Below are positions 18,328 through 26,946 of a DNA stretch of 64,000 nt, in pieces. The first letter of the stretch is position 1; each line of letters opens with the position of its first letter. The DNA lies in assembly GCF_022919135.1 (NCBI RefSeq), contig NZ_CP095049.1, positions 1,802,501 through 1,866,500 of the forward strand. The letters run 5' to 3'. The position numbers were made by a program, and so were the translations under genes. The DNA comes from Hymenobacter cellulosivorans (GTDB taxonomy: Bacteria > Bacteroidota > Bacteroidia > Cytophagales > Hymenobacteraceae). Below the pieces are notes generated by a model. The model was given only the letters and a program-made list of their open reading frames with translations, searched no databases and was not told where the DNA came from.

Positions 18328-20925
18328 ATGCTTAATACCTTCATCGGTGACCTGGGGCACCTGAGTGTTATCGTGGCTTTTGTGGCTGCCACGGTAGCGG
18401 CTTACTCCTATTATATGGCGGCCCGCAACCAGCCGCTCGGGGAAACCGATGGGTCGTGGCTGCGCATTGGGCGCGGTGCGTTTTTACTGCACAGCGTGGC
18501 GGTAATTTCCATTATCGTCTGCCTGTTTACCATCATCTACACTCACCGGTACGAGTACTATTACGCCTGGAGCCACTCCAGCAACCACCTGCCGGTGCAC
18601 TACATGATTTCCTGCTTCTGGGAAGGGCAGGAGGGCTCGTTCCTACTCTGGATTTTCTGGCATGTATGCCTGGGCCTGGCCATCATGCGCTTTCACCGTA
18701 AGTGGGAGGCCCCGGTAATGGCCGTATTTGCTTTCGTGCAGCTCTTCCTGACGTCCATGATTCTGGGTGTGGTGGTGCTGGACGTAAAGCTGGGCTCCTC
18801 GCCCTTCATCCTGCTGCGCGACTTCCTGGTTGATCTGCCGGTGTTCAAGATGAACCCCAACTTTGTGCCCAAAGACGGTACTGGCCTCAACCCGCTGCTG
18901 CAGAACTATTGGATGGTGATTCACCCGCCCACGCTGTTCTTGGGCTTTGCCCTGACGCTGGTGCCATTTGCCTTTGCTATTGCTGGCCTCTGGAAAGGGG
19001 AGCTTATCAAATGGGTTAAACCTTCCCTGCCCTGGGCGCTGCTCGGTGGCCTCGTGCTGGGCGTAGGGGTTATGATGGGCGCTTACTGGGCCTACGAAAC
19101 GCTGAACTTCGGCGGCTACTGGAACTGGGACCCGGTTGAAAATGCCGTCTACATTCCTTGGCTGGTGCTGGTGGCCGCTATTCACGGCATGGTGCTGTGG
19201 CAGCGCAGCCGCACGGCTTTGCGCACGTCTTTCGTGCTGGTTATTGCCTCCTTCCTACTCATTCTCTACGCTACTTTCCTGACCCGGAGCGGCGTGCTGG
19301 GCAATGCCTCAGTGCACTCCTTTACCGATCTTGGGCTGTCGGGCCAGCTGCTGATTTACCTGATGGCCTTCGTGGTGCTGGCTATTTGGCTGCTCGTAGC
19401 CCGCTGGAAGTCGATTCCGGTTTCGGAGAAAGAGCTAACTACGTACAACCCCGAGCTGTGGGTATTCGTGGGCGCTACGGTATTGTGCCTGGGTGCTTTC
19501 CAGGTGCTGTTCACGACCAGCATTCCGGTGTATAATGCCTTCCTGGGCTTCCTGGGCATCAAGTCGAACCTGGCGCTGCCCGCCGACCAAATTGCGCACT
19601 ACACCAAAATACAGCTGTGGATGGGCGTGCTGGTAGCTTTCCTGACGGGCCTGGCCCAAATCATGTGGTGGCAGAAGAACGATAAGGAAACCCTCACCAA
19701 CTCCTTGGCCGTGCCCGGCATGATTACACTGCTCAGCGCGGCCCTCGTAATTCTGCTGGTACGCTACAACAAGCTGCAGATGAGCCCGGTCTACATCGTG
19801 CTGCTCACCACCGGCCTGTTTGGCGTGCTGGCCAACCTGGGAGTAGTCCTGACGCTGGTTCGGCGGCGCGTGGCGCTGTCGGGCGGTGGTATTGCCCACA
19901 TCGGTATTTCGCTAATGCTGTTGGGTATTCTGGCCTCGGCCGGCTACTCTAACATTATTTCCAAGAACGTGTCGGGTATGGTGTACTCCAAGGAGTTTCC
20001 CGAAGATCTGAACCGTGACAACGTGCTGCTGTGGCGCAACGAGTCGGCCCCGATGGGCGGCTACGACATCAGCTACACCGGCCAGTACTACGACGTGCCC
20101 GGCGTGCCTGGCTACGTCAACAAGGAGTTACTTTTCCGCACCGACGACGAGTACAAGGCTCTGGCCCGCGCCGACATCAAGGCCGAAGGCAAAGTGTATT
20201 ACAAGGCTGGTGACACGGTCGAAATCCTGCCCGAAAACACTTACTATAAGGTTGATTACAAGGAAAAGAAGTCGGGCAACACCTTCACGCTGTATCCTCG
20301 GGCCCAGGTAAACGAGGAAATGGGCGGCCTGCTGGCCTCGCCAGACATCAAGCGTTTCGCCAGCCACGACATATACTCCCACATTAGCTCCGTGCCCGAC
20401 CCCAGCAAGGAAAAGGACTGGAGCGAAGTAAAGGAGCACGTGCTGTCCATCGGCGACACGATTTACCTGAACGACTACTTCGCCGTGTTCCGTGGCGTAG
20501 AGCCAGCCCACGAAACGGCGGGCCTGGGCCTGGCCAAGGGTGACCTGGCCATTCAGGGCGATTTTCTAGTATTTGGCGAGAAGAAGCAGTACCACGTACA
20601 CCCCATGTTTGTGGTGCGCAACAGCCAGGTAGGCCGCGTATCGGATGAGGTAGAAGACCTGGGTCTGCGCATGGTGTTCATCAACGTGGACCCCACCAAG
20701 CAGAAGTTCACCTTCGGCGTAAGCACCACCCAGAAGGACTATATCATCCTGAAGGCCATGGAGAAACCCTTCATCAATTTGCTCTGGAGCGGTACGCTGC
20801 TGATGGCTCTTGGTTTCGGTATGGCCCTGGTAAAACGCCGCCGCGAAGCTCGTGTGGCCGAAGCCAAAACTCCTGCCGCAGCGCCGGTGAAAGTGCGTAA
20901 GGCTAAGCCTCAAGTAGCCGCGTAA
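18328..20925 (+). CDS. ccmF: Cytochrome c haem lyase CcmF/CcsA
   Basis: 865 residues, many transmembrane helices. It holds the WWD motif in FGGYWNWDPVENAVYIPW (about 257-274) and His-bearing helices such as YMISCFWEGQEGSFLLW and NYWMVIHPPTLFLGF. A large periplasmic segment (about 550-800) precedes the last helix. It attaches haem to apocytochrome c. Length exceeds proteobacterial CcmF (about 650) because of that periplasmic part. It is the last gene of the ccmB-C-D-E-F block and ends in a strong terminator. Confidence 0.92.
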   Translation: MLNTFIGDLGHLSVIVAFVAATVAAYSYYMAARNQPLGETDGSWLRIGRGAFLLHSVAVISIIVCLFTIIYTHRYEYYYAWSHSSNHLPVHYMISCFWEGQEGSFLLWIFWHVCLGLAIMRFHRKWEAPVMAVFAFVQLFLTSMILGVVVLDVKLGSSPFILLRDFLVDLPVFKMNPNFVPKDGTGLNPLLQNYWMVIHPPTLFLGFALTLVPFAFAIAGLWKGELIKWVKPSLPWALLGGLVLGVGVMMGAYWAYETLNFGGYWNWDPVENAVYIPWLVLVAAIHGMVLWQRSRTALRTSFVLVIASFLLILYATFLTRSGVLGNASVHSFTDLGLSGQLLIYLMAFVVLAIWLLVARWKSIPVSEKELTTYNPELWVFVGATVLCLGAFQVLFTTSIPVYNAFLGFLGIKSNLALPADQIAHYTKIQLWMGVLVAFLTGLAQIMWWQKNDKETLTNSLAVPGMITLLSAALVILLVRYNKLQMSPVYIVLLTTGLFGVLANLGVVLTLVRRRVALSGGGIAHIGISLMLLGILASAGYSNIISKNVSGMVYSKEFPEDLNRDNVLLWRNESAPMGGYDISYTGQYYDVPGVPGYVNKELLFRTDDEYKALARADIKAEGKVYYKAGDTVEILPENTYYKVDYKEKKSGNTFTLYPRAQVNEEMGGLLASPDIKRFASHDIYSHISSVPDPSKEKDWSEVKEHVLSIGDTIYLNDYFAVFRGVEPAHETAGLGLAKGDLAIQGDFLVFGEKKQYHVHPMFVVRNSQVGRVSDEVEDLGLRMVFINVDPTKQKFTFGVSTTQKDYIILKAMEKPFINLLWSGTLLMALGFGMALVKRRREARVAEAKTPAAAPVKVRKAKPQVAA

Positions 20926-20942
20926 GGCTGCCGCTATTTGTC

Positions 20943-20983
20943 ACAAAAAAGCCTGTGCTGGATTCAGCACAGGCTTTTTTGTG
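20943..20983 (+). terminator. Rho-independent terminator after ccmF
   Basis: CACAAAAAAGCCTGTGCTG pairs with its complement CAGCACAGGCTTTTTTGTG around a five-base loop. Confidence 0.92.
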
Positions 20984-21230
20984 AGCTTTACTGTCGTCAC
21001 GCTGGTTATGTTCCGCGCAATACTAGGAGAGTTAAGTAATTGCTGGTAATGGCCCAGTAGATATTAAAACCAACGAGCTAGAGCTTATTCTCTCGCTCTC
21101 AACTTTATAGTTTACCTAGTATGCCTTTAAGTAAAGCGCTAATCAGGCAATCTGTGCTTGGCGTGGCTTCGTAGGGTGGCAGCTGCCTGAACCCTCCCGA
21201 AGGGGCTGAGACTATAAAAAACCCAATAAA
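20984..21230. other. Intergenic 247 bp without a recognised gene
   Basis: Lower in GC than its surroundings, with several short palindromes (GGCAGCTGCC, CTCCCGAAGGGG) but no credible reading frame. It could hold a small RNA read from either strand, but no known RNA family was recognised. A lone CTGAGA is not enough for a TPP riboswitch. Confidence 0.35.
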
Positions 21231-21258
21231 AAAGGGCAGCCCCAGGGCTGCCCTTTTC
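21231..21258 (-). terminator. Terminator after the T9SS cargo gene
   Basis: AAAAGGGCAGCC/GGCTGCCCTTTT stem with a four-base loop lies 20 bases beyond the stop at 21279. The A run on the plus strand gives a U-tract for minus-strand transcripts. Confidence 0.88.
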
Positions 21259-21278
21259 GAATTCCGAAACCGAAGAAA

Positions 21279-23165
21279 TTACTTCTGGATCGAAATGTTA
21301 CGAACCGAGAAGTCGTTGCCCGACTTCACTTTCAGGACGTACATGCCGCCGGCCAGGTTCGACAGGTCCAGCTTGTTGAGCTGGTTGTCTCGTACCGAAG
21401 CCGTGTGCACGATCTGGCCCAGCGAGTTCATTACTTCCACCTGCATAGCACCTTTGGCGTTAGCACCTTTGATGTCCAGGTTGAAGAAGCCCGTCGAAGG
21501 ATTCGGGAATACGTTGATAGCGTAGTCCAGAGCAGCCGAAGTCCCGGTGATAGCCGTAGCCGTTACCTGCAGGTTGTCAACAGCAATGTAGAACTGGTCG
21601 GCAGCACTCATGGCATGGAAGCCGATGTAATAGTTACCCGTAGCGGTAGGCGTAATGGGCAGTACTGGAATGGTGCTGGTTGCGTTGGCATCCAAGTACG
21701 TGTTGGCAACAATAGAGCTGCTGCTCCACAGGGTCGTCGTCTGACCAGCGGGGCTAGCCGAGCTGCCGTATTTCACTTCCATGCTCTCGGGGTAGAGGGT
21801 GTTACCGCTAGTGCGGTATTTAAACGAAAGCTGGTAACGGTTGCCGGTGCGCAGCAACAGTGGGGGAGTGTAGAACCAGTCGTTGCCGGCAGTTGTGGCG
21901 TCCTCGTTGTAGTAGTAGGTCATGGCGTTTGGAGCCGAAGACGCTACAACGATAGGACCCTGGCTGCCGGGTACGTTGTTGCGGTTTTTCCACGATACGG
22001 TGTCAGCGTTGGTGTTAGCAACTGAAATACCGCAGGGCAGTACGCCGCTGGCTACGGCATCGAAGTTCTCCGTGTAGGGGAAAGTCGTAACCGCCGTCGG
22101 GTTGCAGAGCGTGGTCAGGGTGTATGGGCCCGACAGGCTCTGCTCAGTAGCGCTGCACGTAGAGCGGACATACACCTGATACGTGGTAGAAGGGGTCAGG
22201 CCCGTCAGGTTGGCGGGCGAAGCCGTGGCAGCTACCGTCGTGCCGCCCGTAGCGGGGTTAAAGCCGGGAGCACCATAGATCAGCGAGTAGGTTGCACTCG
22301 TGCTCGGGGCGTTATATACTACCTGGGCCGTGGTGGCGTTCGGGGTAATGTATACGCCCGATACGGGGGCGCAGGTAACCCGGTCGAAGCGGTACGTACG
22401 ACCGGCATCGGGCAGGAAGGTGTTACGCGTAAAGTGCGGCGGAATAAGTCCGCCCGAATCGGTAACGAAGATGGTTGTGGTCCAGGCCGTGGCGCTGGAA
22501 GCCTTTTGGGCAAACAGACGGTCGGTCAAGTTGGCGCTGGAGCCTTTCAGGCCTACCAGGAAGCCGATACCAACGGGCGCAGCCGTGCCGGCCGTCCAAG
22601 TGCCGTACACAAACTCAATGCGGTTTGAGCCCTCGTAGAGTTTCACCTGAAACTGCATCGTGGCGAACTGAGCCGTCTTGTCGGCCAGGTTTTCCCACTG
22701 AATCGTGCAAACCCGGCTGCCGGCCGTACCCGTGGTAGCTACCCGGAACTCCGTAGGCGAGGCCGTCTGGTTCGGCGAGCCTGCCAGGTCAACGCCGCCC
22801 AGCGGGGCAATGATGTTCACGTCGGGAGCCGCAATGTAGTTCGTAATGTTGGCCGCTGGAGCAGTAGTGCCCAGCTTGATGAGGCCGTTGGTGTTCAGTA
22901 CGAAATCCGTGAAAGCCGTCCGGTTGAAGGTAAACGAGAAGCCGATTGGAATAACTGCCGAGTTGGCGTCATCGTTATTGGCCACCGTAATGGCAGTGCC
23001 AGTGGTGCCCAGATCGGTATAGGTGCCGGCCACGTTTTGCGAACCAGCCGGTCCATAGTCCAGCCCTTGGGCCTGAGCTGCTGTAGCTCCACCAGCTAGC
23101 AGGGCGGCCAAAGCCAGCTTCTGCCAACGTTGCGTTGAACGACCCGTTTTGTACCAGTTTGTCAT
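21279..23165 (-). CDS. T9SS cargo protein with fibronectin III-like and MAM-like domains
   Basis: 628 residues. Signal peptide (ending GGATAAQAQ). A beta-rich N-terminal domain (30-260) resembles those of Bacteroidota adhesins (FVLNTNGLIKLGT, FQVKLYEGSNRIEFVYG). A fibronectin type III-like domain follows (about 270-355; LTGLTPSTTYQVYVRSTC), then a MAM/jelly-roll-like domain (about 360-545). The type IX sorting domain closes it (NVFPNPSTGFFNLDI, NSLGQIV, LAGGMYVLKVKSG). It is likely an extracellular adhesin or matrix protein. It is flanked by its own terminator, so probably monocistronic. Confidence 0.85.
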   Translation of the reverse strand: MTNWYKTGRSTQRWQKLALAALLAGGATAAQAQGLDYGPAGSQNVAGTYTDLGTTGTAITVANNDDANSAVIPIGFSFTFNRTAFTDFVLNTNGLIKLGTTAPAANITNYIAAPDVNIIAPLGGVDLAGSPNQTASPTEFRVATTGTAGSRVCTIQWENLADKTAQFATMQFQVKLYEGSNRIEFVYGTWTAGTAAPVGIGFLVGLKGSSANLTDRLFAQKASSATAWTTTIFVTDSGGLIPPHFTRNTFLPDAGRTYRFDRVTCAPVSGVYITPNATTAQVVYNAPSTSATYSLIYGAPGFNPATGGTTVAATASPANLTGLTPSTTYQVYVRSTCSATEQSLSGPYTLTTLCNPTAVTTFPYTENFDAVASGVLPCGISVANTNADTVSWKNRNNVPGSQGPIVVASSAPNAMTYYYNEDATTAGNDWFYTPPLLLRTGNRYQLSFKYRTSGNTLYPESMEVKYGSSASPAGQTTTLWSSSSIVANTYLDANATSTIPVLPITPTATGNYYIGFHAMSAADQFYIAVDNLQVTATAITGTSAALDYAINVFPNPSTGFFNLDIKGANAKGAMQVEVMNSLGQIVHTASVRDNQLNKLDLSNLAGGMYVLKVKSGNDFSVRNISIQK

Positions 23166-23349
23166 AAAGAATGGATTGGAAAGAGGGAAAAATTGAAAGG
23201 TTTTAGAAAAAAGTCTGTGTTGTTGAAATGCCCAATATTGGGTTGCTTCGAATACAAGGTGCTAAAAATCCTTGAAAAAACAGAAGCCGAAAAAAACAAA
23301 CATTTCTGCGGCGTACCTTCCGGCTTCCTTCTGATTCATTTTGCTTTCC

Positions 23350-24141
23350 ATGTATCACCCTTCTAGTGGGCGGCGAATCTTGTTGCTGGGGGCCGGCCGC
23401 GTTGCCCAGCACCTAGGGCCGGCCTTGTGGCGGGCCGGCCACACGGTAACCCACGTCTGGAGCCGGACCCTAGCCTCGGCCCAGGCAGTAGCAGCCCAAG
23501 TGCCCGGCGCATTGCCCATCTCCAGCCTCGACCTGCAAAGCCTGCCCGCCGCTGACCTCTATATTCTTTGCGTGCCCGATGGGGCCGTGCCCGCCGTGCT
23601 GGCCGAAGCTGCCTTTCCGGCCGGCGCCCTGGTCGTGCACACGGCTGGAGCCCTGCCGCTGGCGGTATTTGCGCCTTACCCGGCGCTGCGGGGCGGCGTC
23701 CTGTACCCGTTGCAGACGTTCAGCCCCGGCCGGCTTATTGAGTGGTTGAGCGTGCCCATCTGCGTGGAAGCGGGCACGGCTGCCGACCAGGACCTGGTGG
23801 CGGAAGTGGCCCGGAGCCTTAGTCAGGTGGTGGAAATAGTAGCTACGCCCCAGCGGCAGGCAATACACGTGGCGGCCGTTTTTGCCTGCAATTTCACCAA
23901 CCACCTGCTCGGTATCGGCCACGCGCTGGTGCAGGAGGCTGGCCTGCCTTTCACGCTGCTGGAGCCTTTGATTCGGGAAACCGTGCAAAAGGCCCTGGCT
24001 CAGCCGCCCTTTACGGTGCAGACCGGCCCGGCAGTGCGCCAGGATACGGCCACCCTCGACCGGCACCGCGAGTTGCTGCTCGGCCATCCGCAGTGGCGGC
24101 AGATTTATAACGAGCTAACAGCCAGTATTCAAGCTACGTAA
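23350..24141 (+). CDS. Rossmann-like plus DUF2520 domain protein
   Basis: 263 residues. An N-terminal NAD(P)-binding fold (ILLLGAGRVAQHLGPAL, GxGxxx) resembles ProC/F420-dependent NADP reductases. The C-terminal helical DUF2520 domain follows (HVAAVFACNFTNHLLGIGHAL, LIRETVQKAL). Members of this family are widespread in Bacteroidota, next to kdsC or septum-formation genes, and are of unproven function. A TTG at 23341 is in frame; ATG 23350 is preferred. The kdsC gene is three genes downstream, which fits. Confidence 0.85.
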   Translation: MYHPSSGRRILLLGAGRVAQHLGPALWRAGHTVTHVWSRTLASAQAVAAQVPGALPISSLDLQSLPAADLYILCVPDGAVPAVLAEAAFPAGALVVHTAGALPLAVFAPYPALRGGVLYPLQTFSPGRLIEWLSVPICVEAGTAADQDLVAEVARSLSQVVEIVATPQRQAIHVAAVFACNFTNHLLGIGHALVQEAGLPFTLLEPLIRETVQKALAQPPFTVQTGPAVRQDTATLDRHRELLLGHPQWRQIYNELTASIQAT

Positions 24142-24200
24142 AGAAGGTGCCGGCAAAACAAGCCGCCGGGTCCGCCGCTTTAATTACGGGCCGGGGTGCG

Positions 24201-24208
24201 TACCTTTG
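24201..24208 (+). promoter_or_regulatory. -7 element TACCTTTG
   Basis: Exact TAnnTTTG match 34 bases before the ferredoxin GTG start; it rules out the TTG at 24206 as the start. Confidence 0.6.
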
Positions 24209-24241
24209 CCCCAAATTCTGCTCTGCTCAAGTTTCTACTCC

Positions 24242-24571
24242 GTGAAAGTCGTCAATATTACCTTCCAGTTTCAAGACGGCCAGCCCGACCAGACGCACGT
24301 AGCAGCGGAAGGTGAATCGGTGCTGGACGTGGCTTTGAACAATGGAATTCAGCTGCAACACAACTGCGGCGGCGTCTGTGGCTGCTCTACCTGCCACGTG
24401 TACGTGCTCAAGGGCGAGAATGACCTGCCCGAAATCAGCGACAAAGAAGAAGATTTCATTGACCGCGCCGTCAACCCACGCATCAACTCCCGCCTGGGCT
24501 GCCAGTGCGTGATGCAGGGCAACGAAGACGTAGTTATCCTCATTCCGCGCCAGGAATTCCTGGGACACTAG
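24242..24571 (+). CDS. 2Fe-2S ferredoxin, adrenodoxin type
   Basis: 109 residues. Cluster ligands follow the pattern Cx5Cx2C...C: C42, C48, C51 and C87, within NCGGVCGCSTCHVYV and LGCQC. C46 and C89 are extra cysteines. Adrenodoxin-type ferredoxins donate electrons in Fe-S cluster assembly and other reactions. GTG 24242 begins MKVVNITFQF, the natural start; the in-frame codon at 24206 lies in the promoter. iscX follows after 107 bases, which supports a role linked to the ISC system. Confidence 0.92.
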   Translation: MKVVNITFQFQDGQPDQTHVAAEGESVLDVALNNGIQLQHNCGGVCGCSTCHVYVLKGENDLPEISDKEEDFIDRAVNPRINSRLGCQCVMQGNEDVVILIPRQEFLGH

Positions 24572-24678
24572 TTTTTAATGTGTTTGAATGGGAGAAATGT
24601 GTTTAATATGCTGCAACAGAGCGTATAAAACCATTTCCGCATTTAACCACATTTCCACATTTTTCCATATTCGACCCA

Positions 24679-24918
24679 ATGGCCCATTTTGAGCTGCCTA
24701 TCCACTGGAACGACCACGAGGACATTGCCATGGCCTTGTACGAGAAGTTCGGGGACTCTTTTGACGAAGCAAAGATTTACCGTATTCGCTTCACCGACCT
24801 GCTGGAGTGGGTGCTGACCCTGCCCAACTTCGTGGGAACCCGCGAGCAGGCCAACGAAGGCCACCTCGAGCAGATTCAGGCCAAATGGGTGTACGAGTGG
24901 CGCGATAACCAAAACTAG
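24679..24918 (+). CDS. iscX: IscX, small Fe-S assembly protein
   Basis: 79 residues, matching the IscX (YfhJ) family: HWNDHEDIAMALYEKFGDSF, YRIRFTDLLEWVLTLPNF and the end QAKWVYEWRD, the acidic helix-rich pattern. IscX binds the cysteine desulfurase IscS and tunes its activity. The usual isc operon genes are not in the window, but a ferredoxin gene is immediately upstream. Confidence 0.88.
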   Translation: MAHFELPIHWNDHEDIAMALYEKFGDSFDEAKIYRIRFTDLLEWVLTLPNFVGTREQANEGHLEQIQAKWVYEWRDNQN

Positions 24919-24968
24919 CGCTTCACTGGTGGCCCGGCCGCCAATTCGATTTTCTTGATCAGTTACCT

Positions 24969-25475
24969 ATGAGTGCAAACGGTACTAGCCCGGATTTATC
25001 TGCTATCAAAGCCTTTATATTCGACGTGGACGGGGTGCTGACCGATGGTACGCTGCTGGCCCTGAATTCGGGGGAGCAGGCACGCGCCTTCCACATCCGC
25101 GACGGGTATGCTATTCGCCATGCCCTGGCCCGCGGCTACCGCGTCATTATCATCTCGGGCCGGGAGGAAGAAGGGGTGCGCCGTCGCCTTGAATCTCTGG
25201 ACGTGCACGACATCTTTCTGGGCGTGGCCGACAAGATGAAAATCTTCAATACCTATATCAACACCTATCGTCTCGACCCGGCTCACATTGCCTACATGGG
25301 CGACGATATGCCCGATATCGAAGTGATGCGCCGTTGTGCCATAGCCGCCTGCCCCGCCGATGCCGCCGCCGACGTGCAGCGCATCAGCAACTATACGTCG
25401 GCCTTGCCTGGCGGCCACGGTGCTGTGCGCGAGCTGGTAGAGGCCGTGATGAAGGAGCAAAAGACCTGGTATTAA
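24969..25475 (+). CDS. kdsC: KDO-8-phosphate phosphatase, HAD family
   Basis: 168 residues of the capless C1/C0 HAD type. Motif I is FDVDGVLTDG (nucleophile D19, acid D21), motif II IIISGRE, and motif IV YMGDDMPDIEVM. Its size and the RRLESLDVHDIFLGVADK block match KdsC, which makes KDO for lipopolysaccharide. Position after the DUF2520 gene cluster is common in the phylum. A YrbI-like phosphatase of other sugar acids is the main alternative. Confidence 0.9.
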   Translation: MSANGTSPDLSAIKAFIFDVDGVLTDGTLLALNSGEQARAFHIRDGYAIRHALARGYRVIIISGREEEGVRRRLESLDVHDIFLGVADKMKIFNTYINTYRLDPAHIAYMGDDMPDIEVMRRCAIAACPADAAADVQRISNYTSALPGGHGAVRELVEAVMKEQKTWY

Positions 25476-25604
25476 TGCAGCTCAGGTCCAAGTTGTTGGC
25501 AAATAAGTGGGGAAGCTGAACGGGGCAAAGCGTAATTGCGGTTTTCCAAATTCCCTTTATATTTACCCAAACATCCATTCATCCATTTTCTTTTTTTTAG
25601 TTTC

Positions 25605-25799
25605 ATGAAAACAGGAACCGTAAAATTCTATAATGAGTCGAAGGGCTACGGCTTCATTACAGAAGATGGCACGAAGGAAGACTTCTTCGTCCATGTAACC
25701 GGCCTTAACGGGGGCCAGATCCAACAGAATGACCGCGTGGAGTTTGACACGCAGGAAGGCCGCAAGGGTGTTAATGCGGTTAACGTAAAGAAGCTGTAG
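25605..25799 (+). CDS. Cold-shock domain protein (CspA family)
   Basis: 64 residues with the RNA-binding motifs KGYGFI (RNP1) and FFVHV (RNP2), ending VNAVNVKKL. It binds single-stranded RNA/DNA and loosens RNA structure. The reading frame stays open upstream, but ATG 25605 fits the family exactly. A 129-base leader precedes it, containing TATATTTA (one mismatch from TAnnTTTG), and a T-rich stretch lies just before the ATG. It is monocistronic, with its own terminator. Confidence 0.95.
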   Translation: MKTGTVKFYNESKGYGFITEDGTKEDFFVHVTGLNGGQIQQNDRVEFDTQEGRKGVNAVNVKKL

Positions 25800-25829
25800 G
25801 CTTTCGGCCTTAATAGGTTTTTTGCTTTC

Positions 25830-25866
25830 TAGAAAGCCTCTCCCTTTGGAGAGGCTTTCTTTTTGC
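25830..25866 (+). terminator. Rho-independent terminator after the cold-shock gene
   Basis: AGAAAGCCTCTCC pairs with its complement before TTTCTTTTT. Confidence 0.92.
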
Positions 25867-25942
25867 CTGCCAGCAAGCCCAACCGTAGAGCCTTATCTGC
25901 TGCTTTTGAGCCATCTTTACGGTTCCTACTTCTGGTGTATCT

Positions 25943-26851
25943 ATGGCCCGTTCAACTCCCCGGCCGGTGGCAGCAGCGGGCAACGGGGGCGGCTGGCCAC
26001 CCTTGCTGCGCCTGATCCGCTTTCCGAACCTGCTCATCATGGCCCTGTGCCTGGCCCTGGTGCAAACCTGCCTGCTGCGCCCCGCCGACCCGCTGGCAGC
26101 CCTGCTTTCGGTGCGCTTTATTTTGCTGGCCGTAGCCGCCCTCAGCGTAGCCGCCGCCGGCTACATCATCAATGATTACTACGACGTCAAGATTGACGTC
26201 ATCAACCGGCCCGACCGGCTGGTGGTGGGGCGTGTGGTGAACCGGCGGCACGCCATGTTGGCTCATTTGCTGCTCTCGGGCCTGGGCGTGGGCCTGGCCG
26301 GGCTGTTGTCGCCGGTGCTGGGCGCCGTCAATATGGGCTCGGCCCTGCTGCTGTGGGGGTATTCGGCCCGGTTTAAGCGGCTGGCTTTGGTCGGCAACCT
26401 CAGCATCGCTTTACTTACGGCCGCCTTGGTGCTCTTGCCCGAGCTGCAGCTGCGCACCGGTCAAACCACGGTGTGGGTCTATGCCCTGGCCGCTTTCCTG
26501 CTGACCGTAGTGCGCGAAATTGTGAAGGACGTGGAAGATATGCGCGGCGATGCCGAGCATGACTGCCGCACGCTACCCATTGTGTGGGGCGTGGCCCGCA
26601 CTAAGTGGGCTGTGGGCTTTTTTCTGCTGAATCTGGTCATTCTGGTGGTGGGCGGTGTGCTGCACAGCCTGCGCGAGCAGCACTGGCTGCTGGGTGGCTG
26701 GCTGCTGCTCACCGTACTGATACCGGCCTTCGGGCTGGGTCGCTACCTGGCCCGCGCCGACCGCCGCCGCGACTTCGCCCAGCTCAGCGCTTGGTGCAAG
26801 TGGATTATGCTGGCCGGTGTGCTGTCGATGGTACTTGTGCGGCTCTACTAA
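25943..26851 (+). CDS. UbiA-family prenyltransferase
   Basis: 302 residues, about nine transmembrane helices. The two aspartate-rich motifs are present: NDYYDVKIDVINRPDR (about 76-91; prenyl diphosphate/Mg binding) and DVEDMRGDAEHD (about 195-206). The closest recognisable group is the geranylgeranylglycerol-phosphate geranylgeranyltransferase-like UbiA proteins common in Bacteroidota; the acceptor substrate cannot be told from sequence. No other quinone or lipid genes are adjacent. Confidence 0.88.
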   Translation: MARSTPRPVAAAGNGGGWPPLLRLIRFPNLLIMALCLALVQTCLLRPADPLAALLSVRFILLAVAALSVAAAGYIINDYYDVKIDVINRPDRLVVGRVVNRRHAMLAHLLLSGLGVGLAGLLSPVLGAVNMGSALLLWGYSARFKRLALVGNLSIALLTAALVLLPELQLRTGQTTVWVYALAAFLLTVVREIVKDVEDMRGDAEHDCRTLPIVWGVARTKWAVGFFLLNLVILVVGGVLHSLREQHWLLGGWLLLTVLIPAFGLGRYLARADRRRDFAQLSAWCKWIMLAGVLSMVLVRLY

Positions 26852-26946
26852 AACCGTAGGGGAGAAGGTTGCGTTAGGGTAGCTAGAGCAGCTGAACGGT
26901 AAGTGTTCAGCTTAGTTGCTATCCTTTTCTGCTTCAATTCCTTAGT

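Noticed and set aside
21180..21230. CTGAGA near 21208 as a possible TPP riboswitch
   Set aside because: The following ACCC..TGAACCTGAT core of the TPP aptamer is absent and there is no thiamine gene downstream.
24242..25475. Ferredoxin, iscX and kdsC as one functional operon
   Set aside because: Gaps of 107 and 50 bases and unrelated roles; linkage of ferredoxin and iscX is plausible, kdsC is likely just a neighbour.
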